64,000 nucleotides of DNA from CAIMUS01 sp963708455 (GTDB lineage Bacteria; Pseudomonadota; Gammaproteobacteria; Competibacterales; Competibacteraceae): the NCBI GenBank assembly GCA_963708455.1, contig CAVPSQ010000005.1:434001-498000 (forward strand), read 5' to 3'. The notes under the pieces are model-generated. The model ran no database searches. It saw nothing but the letters and a program-made list of their open reading frames with translations, and was not told the DNA's origin. Numbering within the stretch: the stretch's first letter is position 1; the number at the start of each line of letters is the position of its first letter. The position numbers and the translations under genes were made by a program. Shown piece after piece: positions 46,169-54,778 of this stretch.

Positions 46169-46174
46169 TCATCG

Positions 46175-46561
46175 TCATCGTCTCTTCGCGGTTTGCAGGT
46201 GATGACTCGTTGCTACAGCCGGGTCGGTCGTGGCGTGCATCCGGTCGTGTTCGCACAATGTGGCGCAGTGGTCGGGGTCGTCGGCACAGCAGTTTTCGGT
46301 AAGGTAAGCCAGTAGGCTGTTCATCCGGGCAAAGTGGGCGGCGTAGATGAGGGAGCGGCTCTGGCGTTGGCGTTCCACCAGCCCTGCGTGCTGGAGGGTT
46401 TTGAGGTGAAAAGACAGGGTTGCGGGAGGCAGTCCCAACGCCTCTGCAATCTGTCCGGCCGGCGCCCCCTCCGGTCCGACTTGGACTAGATAACGGAAGA
46501 TATCGAGGCGGGTCTCTTGGGCCAGCGCGGTTAAAGCGGTAAGAACATCTGTTTTTTCCAT
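46175..46561 (-). CDS. arsR: ArsR repressor of the arsC-acr3 operon
   Basis: The 128-residue protein (MEKTDVLTALTALAQETRLD) carries the ArsR winged helix GAPAGQIAEALGLPPATLSF HLKTLQHAGLV and, at the C-terminus, NCCADDPDHCATLC, a cysteine group likely to bind arsenite. It starts the operon; a 9-6-9 inverted repeat covers its start codon. Confidence 0.9.
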   Translation of the reverse strand: MEKTDVLTALTALAQETRLDIFRYLVQVGPEGAPAGQIAEALGLPPATLSFHLKTLQHAGLVERQRQSRSLIYAAHFARMNSLLAYLTENCCADDPDHCATLCEHDRMHATTDPAVATSHHLQTAKRR

Positions 46562-46583
46562 ATTTCCATTATCGTGGAAATAT
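46560..46583. promoter_or_regulatory. ArsR operator (ATATTTCCA-6-TGGAAATAT)
   Basis: The halves ATATTTCCA and TGGAAATAT are exact inverse complements separated by TTATCG, overlapping the arsR start codon region. This position would block translation initiation or transcription when the repressor is bound. Confidence 0.65.
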
Positions 46584-46624
46584 TGGAACTATGTCAACGC
46601 TTCCGTCAGGGCAAGCGCGCTTAT

Positions 46625-46800
46625 GGGTGACTAGTGGTTAGTGGTTAGTGGCTAGTGGTATCCACTTAAGCCGGGACACTGCGCGGAGTAACCGCAACGG
46701 GCCGGCGAGGACGCCGGCGCTCCCAGGGTCGAGCGGGTCCCGCCTTAGGTCTAGTGACTACCACTAGCCACTAGCCACTAGCCACTAACCACAAGTCACT
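46625..46800. repeat. Inverted arms of TAGTGGTTAG-type tandem repeats around a GCCGGCG hairpin
   Basis: GTGACTAGTGGTTAGTGGTT lies on the left and CCACTAGCCACTAGCCACTA on the right, flanking the CGGCGAGGACGCCGGCGCTC repeat. The arms can fold back on each other. No gene is visible in 46584-46962. Confidence 0.75.
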
Positions 46801-46962
46801 ATCAACTTCCCACGTTACCCGATCTACCGGGATTTGACTCACTGGTTGTTTTTTGAAAACATTCACTGCAAGCACCGAAGGGGCGTCCCTGCCACACCGT
46901 GGGCCTGCCCGATCCAACCCTGCAATCCATGCAATCATAAGGTCTTAGCGGAGTCTCTATTA

Positions 46963-47313
46963 ATGTCCCCCAAAACCTGGACCGAGCACGTTGAGTATAT
47001 CCTCGACGCCATCGCCGAGATCGAGCAGTTCACCTACGGCATGGATGCCGCCGCTTTTGCCGACGACGCCAAGACCATCAAAGCGGTGGCGCTGAATTTT
47101 ATTCTGATCGGCAAGGCGGCGGCCGGTATTCCCATAGAGGTGCAGCAGGCCCATCCCCAGGCGCCCTGGCATCTGTTGCATATCATCCGCGACCGGCTGA
47201 TCGACATTCATGCCTCCATCGATTCCCGACTTATCTGGGAACTCAAGCAGCACAATCTGCAACCGCTGGTGGAATCCCTCAAAGACCTGCTGACCGGCAC
47301 CGAAGACCACTAA
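46963..47313 (+). CDS. HepT-like (DUF86) protein
   Basis: The 116-residue protein starts MSPKTWTEHVEYILDAIAEI at 46963. It is helical and matches HepT/DUF86: DAKTIKAVALNFILIGKAAA, PWHLLHIIRDRLIDIHASID, LQPLVESLKDLL. The typical catalytic RNxxxHxY is modified to RDRLIDIH, so activity is uncertain. No MNT nucleotidyltransferase partner is present in the window. Confidence 0.8.
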   Translation: MSPKTWTEHVEYILDAIAEIEQFTYGMDAAAFADDAKTIKAVALNFILIGKAAAGIPIEVQQAHPQAPWHLLHIIRDRLIDIHASIDSRLIWELKQHNLQPLVESLKDLLTGTEDH

Positions 47314-47350
47314 GTTTCGGTGACCGGCATTCGAAACCCAGGAGGCTGGT

Positions 47351-48307
47351 ATGCGCATTGCCATTTTCGGAACCGGTGGAATCGGCGGTTATTACGGTGG
47401 ACGGCTGGCGCAAGCCGGGGAAGAGGTCACTTTCATCGCCCGTGGCGCCCATCTCCAGGCGCTGCACCGTCGGGGTTTGCAGGTGGACAGCGTCAAGGGG
47501 GATTTCGTCCTGCACCCTGTCAAGGCCACGGACGATCCCGCCACGGTCGGCGTCGTGGATACGGTTATCCTCGGCGTAAAGACCTGGCAGATAGATGAGG
47601 CGGCGCAGGCGCTGCGTCCGCTGCTCGGTCCGGACACCGCCGTGGTGACGACTCAGAACGGGGTCGAAGCGCCTGCCCAACTGGCCGCTATCCTGGGCGA
47701 ACAGCAGGTGCTGGCGGGCGTCGCCAAAATTTTCAGCTACATCGTGGGACCGGGGCATATTCACCATCTGGGCGGTCCGACGTCGCTTGCTTTCGCCGAA
47801 CTGGACAATCACTCCAGCGAACGGGTCCTGCGGCTGCGGCAGGCGTGCGAACGCGCCGGGATTGGTGTCGAAACGCCGGCGGATATCCACGTGGCGCTGT
47901 GGGAAAAGTTTCTGCTGGTGATTCCCTTCGGCGGACTGGGCGCAGTCACGCGCGCTCCCCTCGGCGTGCTGCTCGATCTGCAGCAAACGCGGGCTCTGCT
48001 GCAAGAGGCGATGCAGGAAGTTTATGCACTCGCTCAGGCCCACCACATCGCCCTGGAGGAAGGCAAGGTCGCCACGTGCCTGGGTTTACTGGACAGGCAG
48101 CCTCGCACCGGTACGACCTCGCTGCAACGCGACATCATGGCCGGGCGACCGTCGGAGCTGGATGCCTGGAACGGCGCCGTAGTGCGCCTGGGGCAGCAGG
48201 CCCGGGTAGCGACGCCGGTGCACCGCTGTATCTATCACAGCCTGCTGCCGCAGGAACTGCAGGCGCGCGGTCAACTGACATTCCCTACCGATGACAATCC
48301 GTTTTAA
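47351..48307 (+). CDS. 2-dehydropantoate 2-reductase family (PanE/ApbA)
   Basis: The 318-residue protein begins with an NADP-binding Rossmann motif MRIAIFGTGGIGGYYGGRLA, followed by TTQNGVEAPAQLA, an ALWEKFLLVIPFGGLGAVTR segment with the catalytic Lys and SSLQRD-like TSLQRDIMAGRPSELDAWNG. This is the ketopantoate reductase fold. An AGGAGG Shine-Dalgarno precedes the ATG. Whether it really makes pantoate or reduces another 2-keto acid cannot be told. Confidence 0.88.
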   Translation: MRIAIFGTGGIGGYYGGRLAQAGEEVTFIARGAHLQALHRRGLQVDSVKGDFVLHPVKATDDPATVGVVDTVILGVKTWQIDEAAQALRPLLGPDTAVVTTQNGVEAPAQLAAILGEQQVLAGVAKIFSYIVGPGHIHHLGGPTSLAFAELDNHSSERVLRLRQACERAGIGVETPADIHVALWEKFLLVIPFGGLGAVTRAPLGVLLDLQQTRALLQEAMQEVYALAQAHHIALEEGKVATCLGLLDRQPRTGTTSLQRDIMAGRPSELDAWNGAVVRLGQQARVATPVHRCIYHSLLPQELQARGQLTFPTDDNPF

Positions 48308-48319
48308 ACGCCCTAAGAA

Positions 48320-48349
48320 AACCGTACAGGTTTAAGAGCCTGTATGGTT
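48320..48349 (+). terminator. Imperfect hairpin after panE-like gene
   Basis: AACCGTACAGG and CCTGTATGGTT pair around TTTAAGAG, 13 bp past the stop. There is no T-run, so it is a weak terminator candidate. Confidence 0.4.
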
Positions 48350-48380
48350 ACCACCACGGGATAGTGAGCAGAAGGTGGGG

Positions 48381-48407
48381 AGTTATTCACGGAAATTGTG
48401 GATAACT
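48381..48407. repeat. Inverted repeat AGTTATTCAC-7-GTGGATAACT
   Basis: One mismatch in 10 bp. It resembles the DnaA-box-like palindrome at 51798-51820; the two bracket the DUF4062-STAND-FGE locus. Confidence 0.55.
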
Positions 48408-48414
48408 CTATCCC

Positions 48415-51291
48415 TCAAAAAAAACGGAAAACGGGGGCTATCGCCCCCGAAAAGAAAGACAAAGGGAAAAAGATCAAAGAATTAAGGGAAAGTCCTGGCC
48501 AGGCGAAAACCCCTGATGCTGTCCCCTGTCGCGCGGGTCCCCGTAGCCGCGCGCAGCCCCGCGCAGCCCACCGCGGTCCGTTGCCCCACGAGCCGCCCCG
48601 CAACACCCGTTGCTGACAATCCCCTTCCTCCCAAGCCGAACCATCCATAGGAGCACCGTTATAATCCTCATGCCAGCAATCCTGTACCCATTCCCAGACG
48701 TTGCCACTCATATCGTGCAAGCCCCAAGCATTAGCTTTATTCGGACCCACAGGATGTGTTCTATGCTCGGCGTTCCCGTTGTACCAGGCATAGTTGCCTA
48801 ACTGTGTCTCATCCCCATCAAAACAGTAAGTCGTCTCCTTTCCAGTCCTACAGGCGTATTCCCATTCCGCTTCAGTCGGCAGCCGGTAATGGCCACCGGT
48901 CTTCTCAGAGAGCCATGACGCATAGGCTACGGCGTCCTCCCAGGAGACATTGATCACTGGCTGTTGGCCACGGCCCCAGCCTTCATCACTGGGTGGATGG
49001 CCCCCGGTATCCAGAGCAAACTGGTCGTATTCCCTGAAAGTAACCTCATATTTGCTGATTGCGAACGGCTTCACGATCTTCACTTGGCGGTACAGTTTTC
49101 CTTCCGGGTCGTCATCGCGTGACCCCATCCAGAATTCTCCTGGCTGGATATTGACCATTTCGGGCACATAGTAGAAATGCAACTTGGCGAGCACCAGTGA
49201 GATTCCTTGCGGCACCGTCCAGTTCTTAGCTTCAAACCACACTGCCAACCCCACGACAGTCAGCAGCAGGGCAGCGGCAACCCCCGTCAAACTCCGCTGA
49301 ATCCATAGCCGCCGCCGACTCGCGCGTAGAAACCGGTCAGCCAAGTCAGAAGGTTTAATCGCCTGGCGGTAGCGCTTGAGCCTGGCCCCCGACGCCAAGG
49401 CCGAGCCACGTTTGCCCAGGGCCTGCCATTCCTGTGCCGCTTCCTCCAGATCCTGACCCGCCTTAAGCTGCTCGCGGTGGATTTCAATCCAATGACTCAA
49501 CGGTTGCCACGCCTTGAACAGCGCTTCATGGGCCACTTCCACCACCGGTTGACCGTCTTCTCCCCGGCTGGCCACCAGTAGACGGGCAGCGATAAAGGCT
49601 TGCAGCAGTCGCTCAGCCGCAACCGATTGGACCAGTCGTGTCCACGGCGCCCGCCGTCGCGTCACGGCGCCGCCCTCCTCGACTTCCACCAGTTCCTGAA
49701 AGACGTCTCCGATCGTCTCCGCAGTCACGCCGAGTTTTCTGACAGTGTCTTCCGCCCGCTTGGCAATGGCGCCCTGCACGCCGTTGAAGCCCTCGTAAGC
49801 CGCCCAGGTCAGACGACCTGCGGCGGTTTTGGCGTCATAGAGTTCCGCCAAGGCGAAGGCCAGCAGCGCCAGCGCCCCCGGCGCGGCGCCCGTGTCATCC
49901 AGGATGCGCCCCACCAGCCCCGGCTCGAAGCTCAGCCCCGCGCGCTCTGTCGGGCGGGTGATCATCTCATGCAACGCGCCAGGACCCGGCGCCGCCAGCG
50001 GATAGGAACCGGGGCGCAGCAGTTCGGCCAGTACCGGCAACTCCACACAACGATGATAAAAGTCCGCCCGCAGAGTAGCCACCACTCGAATACGCTCGGT
50101 TTGCGCCGCCTGGCGGAGCCACTCCACAAACGGAGCGACGGAGCGTGGCGCCGCCAGCGTGAACAGTTCCTCGAACTGATCGACGAACAGCAGCAGTTCA
50201 GCCCAGGCTGGCTTGCCGGCCAGCACCAAGTCGCGCAGTTCGGCCAGCGCGGCCGGATTCGTTGCCAACTGCTCTGCCAGCTCGCGCGGTTGCTGACCCT
50301 GTGGTTGTAAGGCATCCTTGAACGGCATGGCCAGCGCCATAAAGGGATTCTCGCCGACCTCACCCGGCGCGAACCGGACCCAGGTCCAGTCCTGGCTACC
50401 GGCAATCGCTCCGGCCATGAGGCGGGGAATCAAACCGGCGGCCACCAGCGACGATTTACCGGAACCGGAAGCACCGACAACAGCCAGGAAGCGGAGGGCG
50501 GGATCGGCCAGCTTGTTGACCAACTCATCGGTTTCCCGCCCCCGCCCGAAAAAGATCGGGGCATCATCCGGGGTAAAGGCGCGCAGGCCAGGGAAGGGGG
50601 AACCTGGCCACAGCGGAGGGCCAACAGCCGGCAGCGCCGGCGCTGCCGGCTGCGCAAGGTTAGGCGCCTCACGCTCCAGCATGTCCCGCACCAGCGACCG
50701 CAGATGGAGGTTCAACTGCTCCCTGAAATCCTCCGGCAGGCGGTAAGCGTTACAGCCACGCTCGATGGAACCATCCGGATTCTCGAAGGCTTGAAAGAAC
50801 TGCTTCACCAACTTCCACTGCTGAGTTTTCACTTCAAAATCCGGATCGTCCGGATCGAGTGTGATTTTCTCCGTGCGGCGATACACCAGAATAGCCGGTT
50901 TACCGTGCTGTTCCGCCGCTTCCAGAGCATTGAGATATTCCCATTCGGTGCCAGACAGATAGCGGCCGCCATCCGCCTTCTTCCACTCGGACGGCAAGGG
51001 CGTCCCCATCCGTGACCAGAAGATGACGATGACAATATCGCATTCCGAGGGTTCAGGCAGTCCCTGCGCAATCGCCTCCTGGGGGGTCATCGTAGCCAGC
51101 AGGGGCGTACCCGCGCCGGGTTTGTCCCAGGCGACGGTTTCCACGGTGACCCTGCCGCGCAGCAGCGGGTCGTATTGCAGTTGCTCCAATACCGTTAACG
51201 CCAGGCCACGCTCATCCGCCACGTCCCCCGGCGAGGCCAGGAACACCCGCAAATGTCGCGGGCTATGAGAGGTACTGTCGGTTGTGCTCAT
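48415..51291 (-). CDS. DUF4062-STAND NTPase-FGE protein, DGR-type variable protein
   Basis: Start MSTTDSTSHSPRHLRVFLAS at 51291, with AAAGGAG 7 bp upstream. Residues ~10-200 are a DUF4062 domain (LRVFLASPGDVADERGLALT). Residues ~220-620 are an nSTAND/NACHT-type NTPase: FFGRGRETDELVNKL, Walker A VVGASGSGKSSLV, Walker B LLLFVDQFEELF. One transmembrane helix (SLTGVAAALLLTVVGLAVWF) follows, then an FGE domain (QPGEFWMGSRDDD, RLPTEAEWEYACRTG, GLHDMSGNVWEWVQDC, RVLRGGSW). The last part is a putative variable region. In this frame the protein ends with an odd hydrophobic tail at 48415, while the neighbouring frame gives the usual GFRLARTFP and a stop at 48482. Probably an intracellular/membrane conflict sensor. 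Confidence 0.82.
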   Translation of the reverse strand: MSTTDSTSHSPRHLRVFLASPGDVADERGLALTVLEQLQYDPLLRGRVTVETVAWDKPGAGTPLLATMTPQEAIAQGLPEPSECDIVIVIFWSRMGTPLPSEWKKADGGRYLSGTEWEYLNALEAAEQHGKPAILVYRRTEKITLDPDDPDFEVKTQQWKLVKQFFQAFENPDGSIERGCNAYRLPEDFREQLNLHLRSLVRDMLEREAPNLAQPAAPALPAVGPPLWPGSPFPGLRAFTPDDAPIFFGRGRETDELVNKLADPALRFLAVVGASGSGKSSLVAAGLIPRLMAGAIAGSQDWTWVRFAPGEVGENPFMALAMPFKDALQPQGQQPRELAEQLATNPAALAELRDLVLAGKPAWAELLLFVDQFEELFTLAAPRSVAPFVEWLRQAAQTERIRVVATLRADFYHRCVELPVLAELLRPGSYPLAAPGPGALHEMITRPTERAGLSFEPGLVGRILDDTGAAPGALALLAFALAELYDAKTAAGRLTWAAYEGFNGVQGAIAKRAEDTVRKLGVTAETIGDVFQELVEVEEGGAVTRRRAPWTRLVQSVAAERLLQAFIAARLLVASRGEDGQPVVEVAHEALFKAWQPLSHWIEIHREQLKAGQDLEEAAQEWQALGKRGSALASGARLKRYRQAIKPSDLADRFLRASRRRLWIQRSLTGVAAALLLTVVGLAVWFEAKNWTVPQGISLVLAKLHFYYVPEMVNIQPGEFWMGSRDDDPEGKLYRQVKIVKPFAISKYEVTFREYDQFALDTGGHPPSDEGWGRGQQPVINVSWEDAVAYASWLSEKTGGHYRLPTEAEWEYACRTGKETTYCFDGDETQLGNYAWYNGNAEHRTHPVGPNKANAWGLHDMSGNVWEWVQDCWHEDYNGAPMDGSAWEEGDCQQRVLRGGSWGNGPRWAARGCARLRGPARQGTASGVFAWPGLSLNSLIFFPLSFFSGAIAPVFRFF
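48432..48449. terminator. 7-bp-stem hairpin with GATA loop after VR3
   Basis: On the coding strand CGGGGGC-GATA-GCCCCCG is followed by a T-rich stretch. It works as a Rho-independent terminator, but a short perfect stem with a four-base G-purine-N-A loop just downstream of a variable region is also what DGR homing needs. Confidence 0.65.
48505..48585 (-). other. Putative DGR variable region VR3
   Basis: Follows the conserved RVLRGGSW. Its residues GNGPRWAARGCARLRGPARQ are unusual for an FGE domain, where Asn-rich codons (SWNNNP-like) are typical of templates. A one-base frame difference appears at its 3' end, before GFRLARTFP in the other frame. Confidence 0.6.
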
Positions 51292-51357
51292 GGAAACGCT
51301 CCTTTCTCCGTTTATGCTCATACTATCTGTGCATAGGTTCTGGCCTTAAAATTTTTA

Positions 51358-51588
51358 TTAGCGGCGAAGCGGAGGCGCCACAGCTTGTTGCAATTGCCGC
51401 CACTGCCCGGAATCGAGCCATTTTTCACACCACGCCTGCAATGATTCCGGAGTTTCCTGCAAATGCAAAAACTCCTCCATGGCGACCTGAGGTTGCTCCC
51501 GAGGCCACCAGGATTGAGTTTCCATCTGTCGGCGTAAATGCTCCCGGGCTCGCTGAATAGTGGTTTCGTCAAGTTTGAACTTTCTCAT
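51358..51588 (-). CDS. Hypothetical small protein upstream of the STAND-FGE gene
   Basis: The 76-residue product (MRKFKLDETTIQRAREHLRR) is charged and helical, with WWPREQPQVAMEEFLHLQET. Its ATG overlaps the stop of another small ORF (TTATGA). It ends 66 bp before the start of the STAND-FGE gene and may be in its operon. No family is recognised. Confidence 0.6.
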   Translation of the reverse strand: MRKFKLDETTIQRAREHLRRQMETQSWWPREQPQVAMEEFLHLQETPESLQAWCEKWLDSGQWRQLQQAVAPPLRR

Positions 51589-51693
51589 AACTCCATTCCT
51601 GTTAATGCCTGATCTACCCGTCTGGTGTAGCGTCGGGGGTGCAGCTTGTAACCCTGTTTGACTTTCTCAGCCAATTTTTGGAAAATTCCCATA
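51585..51693 (-). CDS. Hypothetical very small protein, translationally coupled
   Basis: From ATG 51693 the frame reads MGIFQKLAEKVKQGYKLHPR and RYTRRVDQALTGMEL. The same frame is open further upstream (KLPTPVNRWHEET) to a TAA near 51793 and looks coding there too, so a non-ATG start may give ~65 residues. The overlap with the next gene supports that it is translated. Function unknown. Confidence 0.5.
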
Positions 51694-51797
51694 GTCTCTT
51701 CATGCCATCTGTTAACCGGGGTCGGCAGTTTATCTGAAAACTGATACGTGGCAAGCGGATACTGCTTGCCACGCGGTGGCTGACCAGGATAGGAAGG

Positions 51798-51820
51798 TTA
51801 TCCACAGTTGTTGTGGATAA
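51798..51820. promoter_or_regulatory. Palindromic pair of DnaA-box-like sites
   Basis: TTATCCACA and its complement TGTGGATAA face each other with 5 bp between. Each is a perfect consensus DnaA box. No replication genes are near, so a role as origin is unlikely; it may be a regulatory or recombination site. The rest of 51821-52307 contains no supported gene, only an AT-rich leader before the phasin. Confidence 0.5.
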
Positions 51821-52307
51821 GTCGCCTGTCTCTATCCAGCCGCGGCCAAAATTTTCAGCCGGAATAAATTGTTGGTTAAATTGCGTAAAAAATCACCAGC
51901 AGGGCTGGTGCCCCAGGGGCCGGCCTGGGTTGGTCGTCGGACGCTGTCAGGCGGAGCGTCACATCCATGGCGGCGCTCATCAACAGCCACCTTAACAGAT
52001 GATCACATAAATAGATTGAAAGGCGATGTTTTGCTTCACTGGACGCCTCTATCATTTTGCAAAGGTTATACACTTGCCCTATTTGTTGGCGATATTTTAG
52101 CTGTGAGACCTGTCTATTCCCCTGATTTCTACTTCGAATAACCCACTCTAGTAATCTAGGTTGTTCACTCTAGTATTTTTGTGTTTTAATCCTTGACAAT
52201 TAATGGTTTTCTATACGCACCCAATGTAATCGAATTTTATATCCAGTGGCGTTATAGAATTTTAACGGTGTAATTTATCGCAACCCTGATACGAAAGGAG
52301 AAAAGCC

Positions 52308-52775
52308 ATGAAACAAGCGCATGCGGCCAACTACATCAGCGGATTCGCTCACCAACTCTGGTTAGCCGGTCTGGGTATGCTTGCCGTTGTTCAGAAAGAA
52401 GGAGGCAATCTTTTTGATGAACTCGTCAAGGAAGGTAAGCATGTCGAAAACAGACGGGTTAACAAAGACAGTCTGGCAGCAGCGGTCGTGTCAACGAAAG
52501 TGGCCTATCAGAAAAAGATGGAGGCACAACTTAAGGAATGGGATGGGCAACTGGATCAGTTGATGGCCAGAGCGGCAAAGATGAAGACCGATGCCCGTGG
52601 CAAAGTCGAGGCCGAAATCGACGGACTTAAGGCCAGACGAGCCACTGCCCAGAAGAAACTCGACGAGTTGCGCCAGCGCGGTGAAGATGCCTGGGTAGAT
52701 TTAAAGGACGGTGCCGAACAGATATGGAACGACATCAATCAAGCGTTGGGGAAAGCACTCGCCCACTTTAAGTAA
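52308..52775 (+). CDS. Phasin-family PHA granule protein
   Basis: The 155-residue protein has the phasin core AHQLWLAGLGMLAVVQKEGG and NLFDELVKEGKHVE, followed by a long amphipathic coiled-coil (LDQLMARAAKMKTDARGKVE, ARRATAQKKLDELRQRGEDA). Phasins coat polyhydroxyalkanoate granules. GAAAGGAG lies 8 bp before the ATG. A long AT-rich leader with TTGACA near 52193 may hold the promoter. Supports a PHA-storing organism. Confidence 0.88.
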   Translation: MKQAHAANYISGFAHQLWLAGLGMLAVVQKEGGNLFDELVKEGKHVENRRVNKDSLAAAVVSTKVAYQKKMEAQLKEWDGQLDQLMARAAKMKTDARGKVEAEIDGLKARRATAQKKLDELRQRGEDAWVDLKDGAEQIWNDINQALGKALAHFK

Positions 52776-52888
52776 ACGGTCTTGCACCCCCAACCCCTCT
52801 CCCGCAAGCGGACGAGGGGAGTGAACGGTTACGCGCAGCGTTGCCGGCATTTTTCCGGCCTCGGCAAGGTGCCGGCAACTCAAGCTTG

Positions 52889-53926
52889 CTAGTCCCGCAG
52901 CTGTTCGCCGGTGCGCTGATGCGCTTGGCGAGCCTCGCTCAGAATGCGCTCAAATAATTCCTGCACCGTCGGCACATCCTGAATCAAACCCTGGGCCTGA
53001 CCGATAAATTGCATGCCCTGAATTAAATCACCCTCTTCCGTGGCCGCCCGCAGGCGCGGCACGGCAGCGCCGAAATAGGTCAGCAATCTGACCTGTTCAA
53101 GCCGAGTCAGCAGCCCCAGCAGAATCCTGCCCACCGGTTGCCCCACCAGCCGGGCCGCCTGGGCAGCGTGCCACGCCGACCTCCAGAAACTCATCGGCTT
53201 GCGGGTCAAGCGCAGTGCTGTCGGCGTCTTCATATAGCGCGCTGGCAGGCCGTCAAAATGAGGCGAATACACCGTGTCATGAGCGTTCTTTTCGAGGATA
53301 GCCCGCTTGACCTGGGCATGCAGCGGGCTTTCCTGGGTCGTGGCCAGCCGCGAGCCCATCGCTACCCCCGCCGCGCCCAGGGCCAGCGCTGCCAGCAGGC
53401 CCCGGCCGTCGGCAAAACCGCCCCCGGCGATAACCGGTATATCGACCGCGTCGGCGATGGTCGGCGCCAACACCAGGGAGGTGACCTCGCCGCCGTGAGC
53501 AGCAGCCTCGTGACCGGTCACCAGCAGAGCATCCACCCCACTGCGCTGGGCCGACTGGGCGTGCCTGACGGTCGTTACCGTGGCAATCACTTTGCCACCA
53601 TAGGCATGGCAGCGCGGCGCCAGCCAATCGCCCTTGCCGAGGGAGAAATTGATCACCGGCACCTGTGCTTCGAGCGCTGCTTCGGCGTTCTCGCGGGCGC
53701 CCGGCATCAGCAGGGTACAGCCGATACCGAACGGTTTATCCGTCAACGCCCGAATCGCGCCGATGGCTGCACGGGTCTGCGATGGAGTGAGCGGCCCTGT
53801 CGCCAGAATGCCGAGCCCCCCGGCCTGCGACACCGCGGCCACCAGCGGCGGAGTGGAAATCCAGCTCATACCGGGGAGTAGGATCGGATATTGAATACCT
53901 AAGAGATCGGTCAGGCGGGTTCTCAT
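52889..53926 (-). CDS. Nitronate monooxygenase (FMN, 2-nitropropane dioxygenase family)
   Basis: The 345-residue TIM-barrel protein (MRTRLTDLLGIQYPILLPGM) shows the family patterns PFGIGCTLLMPGARENAEAA, DALLVTGHEAAAHGG with the catalytic-type His, and PVIAGGGFADGRGLLAALAL with GAAGVAMGSRLATTQESPLH as the FMN phosphate site. It oxidises nitronates such as propionate-3-nitronate; other enoyl reductases share the fold. Single gene without obvious operon partners. Confidence 0.9.
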   Translation of the reverse strand: MRTRLTDLLGIQYPILLPGMSWISTPPLVAAVSQAGGLGILATGPLTPSQTRAAIGAIRALTDKPFGIGCTLLMPGARENAEAALEAQVPVINFSLGKGDWLAPRCHAYGGKVIATVTTVRHAQSAQRSGVDALLVTGHEAAAHGGEVTSLVLAPTIADAVDIPVIAGGGFADGRGLLAALALGAAGVAMGSRLATTQESPLHAQVKRAILEKNAHDTVYSPHFDGLPARYMKTPTALRLTRKPMSFWRSAWHAAQAARLVGQPVGRILLGLLTRLEQVRLLTYFGAAVPRLRAATEEGDLIQGMQFIGQAQGLIQDVPTVQELFERILSEARQAHQRTGEQLRD

Positions 53927-53997
53927 GAGTTGTCCCCGTGGGACCGGCTTCCAGCCGGCTGATAGGCGCTACACAACGGTCGTTGTCGGAGTTGTTG

Positions 53998-54414
53998 TTA
54001 CTTGTTGTTGCTCTCAAGGTAGCTGTTAAGCCGTTCGATATAGTAGGAGCAACTTTCTTTATCCCCGGTATAATCCCAACTGACCAGCTTACCGCTCGCA
54101 TCGGCGGTCAGCTTTATCGAGCAACGCATCTTCATAGTGGCAGACTCACCGGAAAGACTACTGCCACGTTTATAGCGCACTATTTCCCGACGGCTGCCCA
54201 GAGACCAATAATAAACCGTGGAGCCAACCGCTTTTTGTTCTTTATCGGAATACGCCTCGGCGCTCTGGCTTGACTTATGTTTAGGATTTCCAAGAACATC
54301 GACAGCCGTTTTTACGTCCTGTCCCATGAGGGCATCAAGTCCTTTCTCCATCGGCGCTGTCACACAGCCGGATACCAATAATAGAAAACCTGTAAGAATG
54401 ATCCGATGTTTCAC
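53998..54414 (-). CDS. Small lipoprotein, unknown function
   Basis: The 138-residue product has a lipoprotein signal: MKHRIILTGFLLLVSGCVTA with lipobox LVSGC. The mature part (MEKGLDALMGQDVKTAVDVL) with STVYYWSLGSRREIVRY and two later Cys suggests a SmpA/OmlA-like small envelope domain, but I am not sure. AT-richer than neighbours. Confidence 0.75.
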   Translation of the reverse strand: MKHRIILTGFLLLVSGCVTAPMEKGLDALMGQDVKTAVDVLGNPKHKSSQSAEAYSDKEQKAVGSTVYYWSLGSRREIVRYKRGSSLSGESATMKMRCSIKLTADASGKLVSWDYTGDKESCSYYIERLNSYLESNNK

Positions 54415-54778
54415 TGACTACCTCGTTTTACCTGACGCCAAAGTCTCATAATGGACATAGTGCTGCCATGCGCATTATCTTATCATGACGCTACGGTCTC
54501 CAGCCATATCGCTGGCGCCCTTCCATGCGTAAATTAATGGCAATAAAAAATGGTGCTGTAAAATAATGGCGGTAAAAAAACCTGCGCCGGTCACTCTGGT
54601 GATCACTGCCGCCAGAGTTGTCTAATTTGATTTACATTGGGTTACGACGCGCCTGTAATGTTGCTGCTATTGGCTGGCTCGGTCGCGGGCACGTCTAAAT
54701 GATCATGCTCTGGGACAAAAGAGATCCCTACGTCGGGTTAACGCCGCGCTCCTGGGCAGGTAGGTCTGGCTGATACGC
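54415..54778. other. Intergenic region without supported gene
   Basis: Nothing convincing is coded here. About 54633-54692 resembles the complement of 16680-16745 (GGTTACG..GCGCC..GTAA..CTGCTATT), so it may be a small decayed gene or repeat. Confidence 0.4.

Noticed and set aside
48474..48707. Separate 77-codon ORF over VR3
   Set aside because: It is an alternative frame of the STAND-FGE gene; it has no start signal or conservation.
51798..51820. Replication origin
   Set aside because: Only two DnaA-type boxes, no AT-rich unwinding element beside them and no dnaA/dnaN or replication genes.
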